From: Prosthecobacter gellanilyticus
GTDB lineage: Bacteria > Verrucomicrobiota > Verrucomicrobiia > Verrucomicrobiales > Verrucomicrobiaceae
Length of the DNA: 64,000 bases
Direction of reading: 5' to 3'
NCBI RefSeq assembly: GCF_007992435.1
Contig: NZ_BKAG01000001.1
Location: 310,001-374,000, forward strand
This document shows positions 18,201 through 24,909 of the stretch, one piece after another. The notes beneath the pieces are model-generated. The model had not been told where the DNA came from. It did not search any database and worked only from the letters and a program-made list of their open reading frames with translations. How positions within the stretch are numbered: the first letter of the stretch is position 1; the number at the start of each line of letters is the position of its first letter. A program made the position numbers and the translations under genes.

Positions 18201-20023
18201 CCACCACGACCACCGCGAAAGTCTTCACCATCTCGCTGGCCAATCCCAGCGCAGGAGCATCACTCGGCGCAGCCACCACTGCTACGGTCATCATTCTTCC
18301 ACCGGCTTCAGCGACGGAGACCACCAAGCCTGCGGTCGCGATCACTTCCCCAACCAATAATGCAACCATTGTGGACACGCTGCCTGTCATCATCTCAGGC
18401 ACCGCCACGGACAACATCGGCGTGGCAAAGGTGCAGGTGTCCGTCAACAACGGCGTGAGTTTCACGGATGCCACGCTTGCCAGCATCGGTGGCACAAGCA
18501 CGACCTGGACGATCAACGTCACTCCTCTGAACGGCCCGAATGCCGTCAAAGCCCGTGCTCTGGACTTCAAAGGCAATGTCTCCGCGCCGGCCACGCGCTC
18601 GTTCACGCATCTGCGTACCCTCACTGTGGGAGTGAGCGGCCCGGTGAATTCGGGTGGAGTCGATGCCGGCTTCGTGCCCACGTCCGCACGTCAGAGCGGC
18701 AAGAGCTACTCGATCACGGCCAAGGCCAAGGCTGGCCACGTCTTTGACGGCTGGACCGTGAACAACATGGCCGGCACGTGCATCACTCCCGCCAGCGCGG
18801 AATTGCCGAAGCTGACCTTCATCATGCAGCCGGGCCTCACGCTCACCGCGAAGTTCATCATCAATCCCTTCAAACCGGAGCTCACGGGTGATTTCAGCGG
18901 TCTCATCCTTGCCTCCGGCACCCAGCCTGCGGGCGGCACCGTGATGAGTCATGCCAGCACCGGTCTCTGCACTGCCAAGCTGACCACCACCGGTGCGCTG
19001 AGCGGCAATGTGAAGCTGGATGGCCTCACCCTTCCATTCACTGCCCAGAGTGATAACACCGGCGTGGCTCGCTTCGGCCCCACCCGGGCCACGACCATGA
19101 CTCTGGTCCGCCCCGGCAAGCTGCCTCTGCTGCTCGCGCTGCAGGCTGATCTGACCGGCGCGACCAAGACGATCACGGGCACACTGACTGAGATGTATCG
19201 CGGAGACATCACTGCCGAGTTCAAGGTCACCGCCGACCGTCACGCCTACAATGGCAAGAACGCCAGCGTGCCCGTCAGCTACGTGAAAAGCTACACAGGA
19301 CGGCTCAAGGCACGCGCCAGCCAGGGCGCGGGTTTCACCCAGCATGATTATCCGGCTGGCGATGGCTTCGTCTCTTTCAAAGTGCAGGCCAACGGCCTCG
19401 TGAGCATGGCCGGCAAACTCGCGGATGACACCCCCGTGACCTTCAGTGGCAATCTCTCCCAGGCCAACCACTGGCCTGTGTACCAGTCCCTGTATTCTAA
19501 CAAAGGTTGCATCGCCGTGGATGCCGTCCTCGATGAAAGCCAGACGGACAGTGATGCGACTGCGATGAACATGCTGTGGTTCCGCCCTTACCAGCCTGCC
19601 CAGTGGTATCCGTATGGCTGGAGCGAGGGCATCTTCGTGGACATGCTGGCCAGCAAATACACCCCGCCGCCTGCTTCTGTCTTCACCGGTCTGGGTGCGG
19701 TGGATGCGACCCTGGGCAACACCAACCTCATCTTCACCGGCGGCCTGCTCAGCAATGGCATCACCAAGTTCGTCAACCTCACCCCGGACGACAAGACCTC
19801 CAATGCCCCGCTCAGTGACAAGAGCTTCAGCCTGAAGCTGGTCCCCGCCACCGGCCTCATCAGCGGTGACTTCACCCATACCGACGGCAGCAAGCCCAAG
19901 TGGCAGGGCGTACTCCTGCAGAAAGGCGCGAACAAAGGTGGTCATGGTTACTTCATGAGCTCCAAGCCTGCCACGCTGAACTACCTCGGTGAGAGCGGCC
20001 TGGTAAGCTGGCAGGCGAAGTGA
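15227..20023 (+). CDS. Very large surface protein with 14 propeller-type repeats
   Basis: 1598-residue secreted protein with a Sec signal peptide (residues 1-32, ending SSHAQ). Residues about 45-820 hold 14 repeats of roughly 55 residues with the pattern FGxAVAISGxRVVVGA…DAGSAYVYDL…GTPTVPV…NP, like FG-GAP/integrin-type propeller blades. Fourteen is twice seven, so two seven-bladed propellers are plausible. Next come a cadherin-like beta-sandwich (NADLSALTLSSGGLTPGFD), a Calx-beta-like stretch, an Ig-like domain (AITSPTNNATI), an InlB-repeat-like domain (AGHVFDGWTVN) and a terminal region with related beta modules ending in the type seen at 1-486. No enzymatic motif. Probably anchored or secreted as an adhesin or scaffold. 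Confidence 0.88.
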   Translation: MKTTHLPYALRTLRLSISLLLGLLMATSSHAQVPPFLLRESLLPPPGLQTGRYLGYGVAMDGALMAVAVPAFTTVVPGPGSVRVLNRSTGELLHVIPNPNPTANDAFGFCIALVGTRLVVGASGEASSAGAVYVYDLAGATPTVPALTINNPAPANLDNFGNAVALSSTHLVVGAFNDDTAATDAGSAYVFDLGSGTPAVPVLTLADPAAVASDQFGYAVAISGSRVVVGARLDDTGASSSGTTYVYDMTSGTPTVPVTTLNNPAPGSGDQFGFAVAILGDRVAVGAAGDSSAVNNGGNVFVYDLASGTPTVPVHTLTTPATSQGAFGSSLSLHGSRLLAGAYVNSVGAMAAGSAFLYDLSGGTPTVPVRAFHNPTPQVQDRFGHACVLSGDQILIGAPYDNTGAPDAGSAYLYDLTSATPTTPVSSINAPEVETDLRSGSAVAVSGSLVAVGTPRQRLAVDNVYSGCVKIYDRNSSTPTVPVFTLVNPLPANNGLFGTSISFSGSKLVIGTPGDFTGAPSAGIAYVYDLSSGTPTVPAFTLTNPNPTQGDNFGTTVAISGMRVVVGTPNEDVGQTNSGSAYVYDLAGGTPTVPMATLNNPDAGLSDLFGAAVAISGTRVVIGAHNDDTGGTDAGSVYVYDMTSGTPTVPVTTLSNPGSGSLASDHFGTSLAIEGARVVVSSPSDDTGATDAGCVYVYDVSGGTPSVPVLTLTHPSPASSHAFGTMIALSGNRLVVGTPNNDSGATDAGNVHIYDLSSGTPGTPIATLLNPTPVAADKFGTAVGLDGTTVAVGAPLAEAAGADQGAAYVYTPPKTNADLSALTLSSGGLTPGFDAATTSYTADIPAGTVSMTVTPTKADSGATIKVNDNAVASGSASGSITLQVGDNAINILVTAEDGVTTKSYTVTAHLPGSGMLAFASPVYIVASSAAGSAADIIISRSVSNAGAISCTLSSSDGSATAPALYTAQSGTAVPLADTVSEAHVMIPIAAGATTTTAKVFTISLANPSAGASLGAATTATVIILPPASATETTKPAVAITSPTNNATIVDTLPVIISGTATDNIGVAKVQVSVNNGVSFTDATLASIGGTSTTWTINVTPLNGPNAVKARALDFKGNVSAPATRSFTHLRTLTVGVSGPVNSGGVDAGFVPTSARQSGKSYSITAKAKAGHVFDGWTVNNMAGTCITPASAELPKLTFIMQPGLTLTAKFIINPFKPELTGDFSGLILASGTQPAGGTVMSHASTGLCTAKLTTTGALSGNVKLDGLTLPFTAQSDNTGVARFGPTRATTMTLVRPGKLPLLLALQADLTGATKTITGTLTEMYRGDITAEFKVTADRHAYNGKNASVPVSYVKSYTGRLKARASQGAGFTQHDYPAGDGFVSFKVQANGLVSMAGKLADDTPVTFSGNLSQANHWPVYQSLYSNKGCIAVDAVLDESQTDSDATAMNMLWFRPYQPAQWYPYGWSEGIFVDMLASKYTPPPASVFTGLGAVDATLGNTNLIFTGGLLSNGITKFVNLTPDDKTSNAPLSDKSFSLKLVPATGLISGDFTHTDGSKPKWQGVLLQKGANKGGHGYFMSSKPATLNYLGESGLVSWQAK

Positions 20024-20121
20024 GTTGAATGCAAAAGACTCGAGGCTTGATTCCGGCACTCTCTGTCTGCACCATCCCGCGGTCAGAGTGTCAGCCGGAT
20101 CAACCTCTCTCTTTTCGCATC

Positions 20122-20400
20122 GTGAAATATAAGATCAAAAACGCCGACGCGAGCGGCTCCGAGTTCATCAACACGAACCTCCAAGGATCCAGATTCCATG
20201 ACGTGAATCTCTCCAGCGCCGAGTTCGTGGACGTCAACCTCTCCAACACCAACTTTGAGGATGTCGCGCTCACGAATGTGACCATCCGCAACGCCAACTG
20301 CTCCCACATGGTCCTTGAGGACGCCTGCTACGAAGGCATGCTTATTGATGGCATTCCGGTCACGGAGTTGCTGCGGGTGTATCAGAACCAGCAAGCTTGA
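20122..20400 (+). CDS. Small pentapeptide-repeat protein
   Basis: About 92 residues containing tandem pentapeptide repeats of the A(D/N)LxX type (SEFINTNLQGSRFHDVNL, then SSAEFVDVNLSNTNF), which fold as a right-handed quadrilateral beta-helix. Function unknown. The GTG at 20122 is preferred because an ATG at 20029 would prepend about 31 residues (Cys/Pro/Arg-rich) that do not look like protein. No clear ribosome binding site precedes either. It follows the large surface protein by about 100 bases. Confidence 0.7.
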   Translation: MKYKIKNADASGSEFINTNLQGSRFHDVNLSSAEFVDVNLSNTNFEDVALTNVTIRNANCSHMVLEDACYEGMLIDGIPVTELLRVYQNQQA

Positions 20401-20459
20401 GTCTGACCATTACATGATGCGCCCGACAGACTGACTCCCATTTGATCGATCACCCATCC

Positions 20460-20930
20460 ATGAAGCACTCCATCTTTGCTGCCATCCTTCTCGCTGGAAC
20501 CACCGGCCTCACCCTTGCCGAAGACAAGGTCAAAAAGCATCCCGAACGGGAAGACGTGGCAGGGATTGATTCGAAGGACCCGGAGATGATCGCAGCTCAA
20601 AAGAAAGCACGCGATACTCTGATGACCTTTGTCCGCGCCATCCAGAGGCCAGAGGCCAACAAACGCTACCTGTTGAAGGTGAAGATCACCGAGGGCGGCG
20701 AGACAGAGCATGTCTGGCTGGAGCCCGTGAAATGGAATGATCCCGGACTGCTGGGCCGTCTGGCCGTGGAACCAGTGGCCATCAAAAAGCACAAGAAGGG
20801 AGACATCATCGCTCCCCTGCCAGATGAGGTCAGTGACTGGGTGATCCTCTCCAAGGACGGCGCCAAGCAAGGAGGCTACACCACAGATGTGGTGGAAAAG
20901 CGTGAGACTGAGTCTGCGAAAGAGAAGTGA
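20460..20930 (+). CDS. Exported DUF2314 (YegJ-like) protein
   Basis: 156-residue protein with a signal peptide (MKHSIFAAILLAGTTGLTLAE). The mature part resembles the DUF2314 family: an Ala/Lys-rich helix (AAQKKARDTLMTFVRAI), YLLKVKITEGGETEHVWLEP, then PLPDEVSDWVILSKDG and a terminal GGYTTDVV. The function of the family is unknown. The ATG at 20460 begins the signal peptide. Confidence 0.75.
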   Translation: MKHSIFAAILLAGTTGLTLAEDKVKKHPEREDVAGIDSKDPEMIAAQKKARDTLMTFVRAIQRPEANKRYLLKVKITEGGETEHVWLEPVKWNDPGLLGRLAVEPVAIKKHKKGDIIAPLPDEVSDWVILSKDGAKQGGYTTDVVEKRETESAKEK

Positions 20931-20970
20931 GCTCTTTGCTTTCGCGGAAAGGGTGCTTGCCCCACATTGT

Positions 20971-21426
20971 ATGAAAAGCTCGCTGAACTCGGACGACATC
21001 AGAATCAGTCACCTCTATCTTGGCCCCGGAAAAGGTTCCACTATGGAAGCCACCCATGTGCCCACCGGCATCTCAGTCGCAGAGCATGTGGCAAAGGATT
21101 CTGCTGAATCCAAGACGGTCATCCAAAGTCGGTTGCTTGTGGCTTTGGAAGCCAAGATTCAGCGACAAGGCAGCCACTGCGACAGCGATCTGCCGGCCCA
21201 TCACTACCTGAAGGTTTATAGGGGACGTGTGAGCTTGGCCGAGCGGGGAATCTCGAAACCTCATCCGGAAGTGGTCGACTACATGCGCCGGTTGGTGGCA
21301 GCTTTTCAAGCCATGGACCCGCAGGCAAAGGTAAAGCTGGAAACAAGAGGAAGTTGGGTCCGCTTCAGCGTGGCCGCCACGGATGCCTTGATTGCGGAGA
21401 TTGATTTCGCTCCCTATCAGGAGTGA
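20971..21426 (+). CDS. Small protein with a release-factor-like PTG motif
   Basis: 151 residues, no signal peptide. Near the N-terminus GPGKG is followed by THVPTGISV and then a Ser/Leu-rich helix (SRLLVALEAKI). The THxPTGxxV phrase and the helix are reminiscent of the class-I peptide-chain release factor domain, but the catalytic GGQ is absent and the spacing is shorter. I would not call it a release factor. The C-terminal half (PHPEVVDYMRRLVAAFQAM…) is unrecognised. The ATG at 20971 is taken because upstream codons overlap the previous gene in another frame. The next gene starts 8 bases after its stop. Confidence 0.65.
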   Translation: MKSSLNSDDIRISHLYLGPGKGSTMEATHVPTGISVAEHVAKDSAESKTVIQSRLLVALEAKIQRQGSHCDSDLPAHHYLKVYRGRVSLAERGISKPHPEVVDYMRRLVAAFQAMDPQAKVKLETRGSWVRFSVAATDALIAEIDFAPYQE

Positions 21427-21434
21427 TTCTCTGC

Positions 21435-21848
21435 ATGTCCCAGATCCAGCAATCTCTCGGCTTGGTGTCCCTCGTTGTTCGTGACTATGACGAGGCGCTG
21501 GCGTTCTTTGTGGGCAAGCTGGGGTTTCAGCTCATCGAAGATTCGTATGTGCCGCAGCAGGACAAGCGCTGGGTGGTGGTCTCACCTCCAGGGGCGGTGG
21601 AGTCGCGCTTGTTGCTCGCCAGAGCTTCCACGTCTGATCAAGAGGCTCGTGTCGGCACGCAGACAGGCGGGCGGGTGTTCCTGTTTCTCTACACGAATGA
21701 CTTCCGGCGCGACTATGAGCGCTACAAGGCACAGGGCATCACTTTTGTGCGCGATCCCGTGGAGCATTCGTATGGTACGGTGGCGGTGTTTCAGGACCTT
21801 TATGGCAATCTCTGGGACCTGCTGGAACCGAAGTGCTCCAAAGCCTAA
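21435..21848 (+). CDS. VOC (glyoxalase/bleomycin-resistance) family protein, first of a tandem pair
   Basis: 137 residues with the two beta-alpha-beta-beta-beta modules of the vicinal oxygen chelate fold: LGLVSLVVRDYDEALAFFVGKLGF at the N-terminus and VAVFQDLYGNLWDLLEP at the C-terminus. Family members are metal-dependent lyases, isomerases, dioxygenases or drug-binding proteins; the substrate cannot be told here. The start ATG at 21435 is just before the first strand. A second VOC gene follows 20 bases downstream, so the two are likely co-transcribed. Confidence 0.85.
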   Translation: MSQIQQSLGLVSLVVRDYDEALAFFVGKLGFQLIEDSYVPQQDKRWVVVSPPGAVESRLLLARASTSDQEARVGTQTGGRVFLFLYTNDFRRDYERYKAQGITFVRDPVEHSYGTVAVFQDLYGNLWDLLEPKCSKA

Positions 21849-21868
21849 CGAATAACATTTTCATACCC

Positions 21869-22291
21869 ATGAAACCACGCATCACCGTCATCACCCTGGC
21901 CGTGGAGGACCTCGAGCGTTCGCTGCGCTTTTATCGCGACGGCCTCGGTTTGCCCACGCCGGGCATCATCGGGCAGGAGTTTGAGTATGGCGCGGTGGCG
22001 TTTCTGGATCTGCAGGCTCATGTGAAGCTGGCCCTCTGGCCACGCGACAGCCTGAGTCATGACACGGGCATACCAGTCAGCCAGACGATCTCGGTCAATG
22101 GTTCGCTCGGTCACAACGTGGCCAGCAAGGCTGAGGTGGACGAGGTGATGGCGCAGGCCAGTGCGGCGGGTGCCACCATTGTAAAGCCTGCCCAGGACAC
22201 TTTCTGGGGCGGCTACTCTGGCTACTTCCAAGATCCCGACCAGCATCTCTGGGAGATCGTCTGGAATCCGCAGCTTCTGCCAGAAGAGTAA
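21869..22291 (+). CDS. VOC (glyoxalase/bleomycin-resistance) family protein, second of a tandem pair
   Basis: 140 residues with a VOC fold: ITVITLAVEDLERSLRFYRDGLG opens the first module and YFQDPDQHLWEIVWNP closes the second, with the Asp-Pro-Asp…Glu pattern common in the family. It is only distantly similar to the preceding VOC protein, so the pair is not a recent duplication. The ATG at 21869 is used because the codons before it overlap the end of the upstream gene in a different frame. Substrate unknown. Confidence 0.87.
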   Translation: MKPRITVITLAVEDLERSLRFYRDGLGLPTPGIIGQEFEYGAVAFLDLQAHVKLALWPRDSLSHDTGIPVSQTISVNGSLGHNVASKAEVDEVMAQASAAGATIVKPAQDTFWGGYSGYFQDPDQHLWEIVWNPQLLPEE

Positions 22292-22317
22292 GTTGACGGC
22301 CATACTCTGCTCCCGAA

Positions 22318-22992
22318 ATGAAGTGTGCAGCCTTGCTTATGATCACCGTTCTTCTCGGTGCTCTCCCATCATGTGACGACAAAGCTACGAATCGCCAAGA
22401 CACCAAGACGGCCATGGAACAAGAATGGAACGACACTGACAAATACATCCTGAATGCCATCCATAGCTGGGTATGGTCAGGTTTTTACGATCGCGACGAG
22501 GTCGACTCAATGATCGACGACATTCTCGAAGAAGATGCCCACGAGGAACAGCTACGTGGAGCAGTCGGCCCCGAATTCGCAAAGAAACAGGAGGCCGAGA
22601 AAACGTGGCCTGCACAGACAGACTGCGATCGCCTGGATGCCGCCTTCCGGGCCTTGGAACAGCGCGGTGTTCTGGGTTTGCAGAATGCGGGGTACACCAT
22701 GTCAGACGGCCATCAGGATGCGTTCGAGATTTTATCAGCCAGGCCGGGGCACAAATATATCGGCTACTGTTTTTACCATGGTCAGGACCTTGAGAGAGCT
22801 GTCTGCGGTGGCGGCCTCATGATTGCGTTTGACCACCTGGACAAGGCAAGTCCTGAGAAGATCAAGATTGGCATGGCTCTCAAAGAAGAACTGGAGCGGG
22901 TGGGATTCGTGCTGGAGTGGAGCGGCTCATCAGAACAGCGGATCCACATTCCCGCGATCGAGTGGAGGCGACGATATCGCGGAGGCCGGTGA
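22318..22992 (+). CDS. Lipoprotein, probably DUF6891-type
   Basis: 224 residues. MKCAALLMITVLLGALPSC carries a lipobox (LPSC), so it is probably lipid-anchored. The body has IHSWVWSGFYDRDEVDSMI, WPAQTDCDRLDAAF, GLQNAGYTMSDG and GYCFYHGQDLERAVCGGG, which I recall as the pattern of the uncharacterised DUF6891 family (assignment from memory, moderate confidence). No catalytic residues can be named. It starts 26 bases after the second VOC gene. Confidence 0.75.
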   Translation: MKCAALLMITVLLGALPSCDDKATNRQDTKTAMEQEWNDTDKYILNAIHSWVWSGFYDRDEVDSMIDDILEEDAHEEQLRGAVGPEFAKKQEAEKTWPAQTDCDRLDAAFRALEQRGVLGLQNAGYTMSDGHQDAFEILSARPGHKYIGYCFYHGQDLERAVCGGGLMIAFDHLDKASPEKIKIGMALKEELERVGFVLEWSGSSEQRIHIPAIEWRRRYRGGR

Positions 22993-23086
22993 GGCTGGAG
23001 GCTGCCGATATAGCCGACAGGACTTCCTTCACTCCGTCCTTTCTTTTCGGAGAACTCTTTCGAGAGTCGACGTCTACCTTACCACT

Positions 23087-24313
23087 ATGCGTTTGCCGCT
23101 CGCCGCTTGTCTTGTCCTCACCGCCCACTTTGCCTCTGCTGCTGACTGGCCGCAGTTTTTTGGGCCGCAGCGCAATGGCCATGCGGACGCGAAAGAGAAA
23201 GCGCTGCCAGATAGTTTGTCAGGCGACTTGAAGCCGCTGTGGGAGAAGTCCGCAGGCTCAGGCTTCGCGGGACCTGTGGTTGTGGGTGGCAAGGTGATCC
23301 TGTTTCACCGCGAGGGCAGTGACATGACCGCCGAGGCTCTGGATGCAGCCACCGGCAAGCCGCTCTGGCGCACCGTCTACATCACCGATTATGTGGATAG
23401 CTTTGGCTTCGACAACGGTCCGCGTGCGGTGCCTGCGGTGGCTGGAGATCGCGTGTTCACCTTCGGTCCCGAAGGCCGTGTGACGGCGATGAGCTTGAAC
23501 GATGGCAAGGAGCTTTGGATTTTTGACACCGCCTCAGCACTGCAGTCTGGCCAGGGTTTCTTTGGCCGTGCGCCATCACCGTTGGTGGTGGGAGACAAGG
23601 TGATCATCGCGGCTGGTGGCACCAAGGATGGCAAACCCGCCGGGCTGGTGGCATTGGACACTGCGAGTGGCAAGGTGGCCTGGACGAGTGTGGAGGATGA
23701 GGCGGGCTATGCCTCTCCGGTGATGGTGGATGACAAGCGTCTGCTGGCCTGGATGCGTAACCAACTTTGGTTAGTAGACACGACAGACGGCAAGGTGATC
23801 ACCTCACGCAAGCTGCGCTCCAGCATGGATGCCTCTGTCAATGCGGCCACGCCGGTGGCTTGTGGCGATGACCGCTGGCTGGTGTCCGCAGGCTATGGAG
23901 TCGGCGCGCATCTGCTCGGGGTCATGCAGAGCAGCTTTGCCGAGATCTGGCAAAAGGAGGACACGCTGGACTGCCACTATGCCACCCCGGTGCGAGTCGG
24001 AGACTATCTCTACGGTTTCCACGGCCGCCAGGAGAGCGGCATGAAGCTGCGCTGCATTGAAATCGCCACCGGCAAAGTTGCCTGGGAAGATGAGGAAGAA
24101 GTGCGCGGTGGAACGATGATCGTGGTGAATGACAAGCTGCTTGTGTTTACCGAAATGGGCGAGCTCTGGCTGGTGCGCGCCAACCCGGCAAAGTATGAAA
24201 AACTTGCGGCGGTGCAGGTCACGCGTGCGGGGCATCGCTGCCATGCAGCCCTTGCGGATGGTGTGCTGTATTTGCGCGATGCCGAGAAGCTGGTGGCACT
24301 GAAGCTGAACTGA
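23087..24313 (+). CDS. Secreted PQQ-type beta-propeller protein
   Basis: 408 residues with a signal peptide (MRLPLAACLVLTAHFASAA) followed directly by DWPQFFGPQRNG, the usual opening of PVC PQQ-binding-like propeller proteins. Repeats of the LDAATGKPLWRT and LDTASGKVAWTS type recur through the chain and build an eight-bladed-type propeller. These proteins are often annotated BamB-like, but they usually lack a demonstrated cofactor or enzyme activity. The ATG at 23087 defines the signal peptide; the longer in-frame extension overlaps the previous gene. A paralogue lies at 43600-44880. Confidence 0.87.
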   Translation: MRLPLAACLVLTAHFASAADWPQFFGPQRNGHADAKEKALPDSLSGDLKPLWEKSAGSGFAGPVVVGGKVILFHREGSDMTAEALDAATGKPLWRTVYITDYVDSFGFDNGPRAVPAVAGDRVFTFGPEGRVTAMSLNDGKELWIFDTASALQSGQGFFGRAPSPLVVGDKVIIAAGGTKDGKPAGLVALDTASGKVAWTSVEDEAGYASPVMVDDKRLLAWMRNQLWLVDTTDGKVITSRKLRSSMDASVNAATPVACGDDRWLVSAGYGVGAHLLGVMQSSFAEIWQKEDTLDCHYATPVRVGDYLYGFHGRQESGMKLRCIEIATGKVAWEDEEEVRGGTMIVVNDKLLVFTEMGELWLVRANPAKYEKLAAVQVTRAGHRCHAALADGVLYLRDAEKLVALKLN

Positions 24314-24330
24314 TCTATAGCGCTCAGAGA

Positions 24331-24711
24331 ATGATCACGATCGATACCCTGAACCAGCATGTGGGTGAGGAAAAACTCCGCGCCACCGTGGCCGCGTTTT
24401 ATCGTCGTGTGCGTGAGGATGCGCTGATTGGTCGCATGTATCCGCAGGATGACTGGGCAGGTGCGGAGAAGCGTCTGGCGGACTTCATCGTCTATCGCTT
24501 CGGCGGACCGCAGACCTACATCGAGGAGCGCGGTCATCCACGCCTGCGCATGCGGCATATTCCTTTCTCCATCGGTATGGCGGAGCGTGACCAATGGCTG
24601 AAGCTCATGGGCGAGTCCATGCGCGAGACCGGCATCTCTGAAGAGGCCGCGGAGGTGATGATTCCTTTCTTCACGCAGGTGGCGGACATGATGCGTAACC
24701 GGCCGGAGTAG
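24331..24711 (+). CDS. Group II truncated haemoglobin
   Basis: 126-residue single-domain globin. AFYRRVREDALIGRMYP contains the B-helix Tyr, HPRLRMRHIPFSIG holds the proximal-His region in the HPxLRxRH form typical of group II truncated globins, and the Trp in RDQWLKLMG matches the conserved G8 Trp. Such proteins bind O2 or NO and are linked to redox or nitrosative stress. It begins 17 bases after the propeller gene, so the two are probably co-transcribed, though a functional link is not obvious. Confidence 0.92.
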   Translation: MITIDTLNQHVGEEKLRATVAAFYRRVREDALIGRMYPQDDWAGAEKRLADFIVYRFGGPQTYIEERGHPRLRMRHIPFSIGMAERDQWLKLMGESMRETGISEEAAEVMIPFFTQVADMMRNRPE

Positions 24712-24756
24712 GTGTTAGAGTTCTCCTGGCGTGGAAATCGCGGAGCGTCCCGGAGT

Positions 24757-24880
24757 GCGGTGGCAGAGATGCAAGGGCACCCTTGCATCGTCGACACCGC
24801 TCTTGTGCGCACACAATGCCACCTAACTACAAAGACTTTTCTGCGCAGACAGCGGTGTCGCGCTTGAGCGTCCCACCGCT
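24757..24880. repeat. Pair of palindromic (REP-like) elements between convergent genes
   Basis: Two GCGGTG…CACCGC palindromes lie in the 198-base gap between the convergent globin and ABC genes. The first (24757-24800) nests a perfect 10-base-pair hairpin, GATGCAAGGG/CCCTTGCATC, at 24768-24789 inside the outer arms. The second (24851-24880) has AGCGGTG/CACCGCT arms. GAGCGTCCC occurs next to each. There is no U-tract, so this looks more like a repeated palindrome family than a terminator. Confidence 0.6.
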
Positions 24881-24909
24881 TTCCACGACGCTTCGCGCAG
24901 ATCGTAGCA

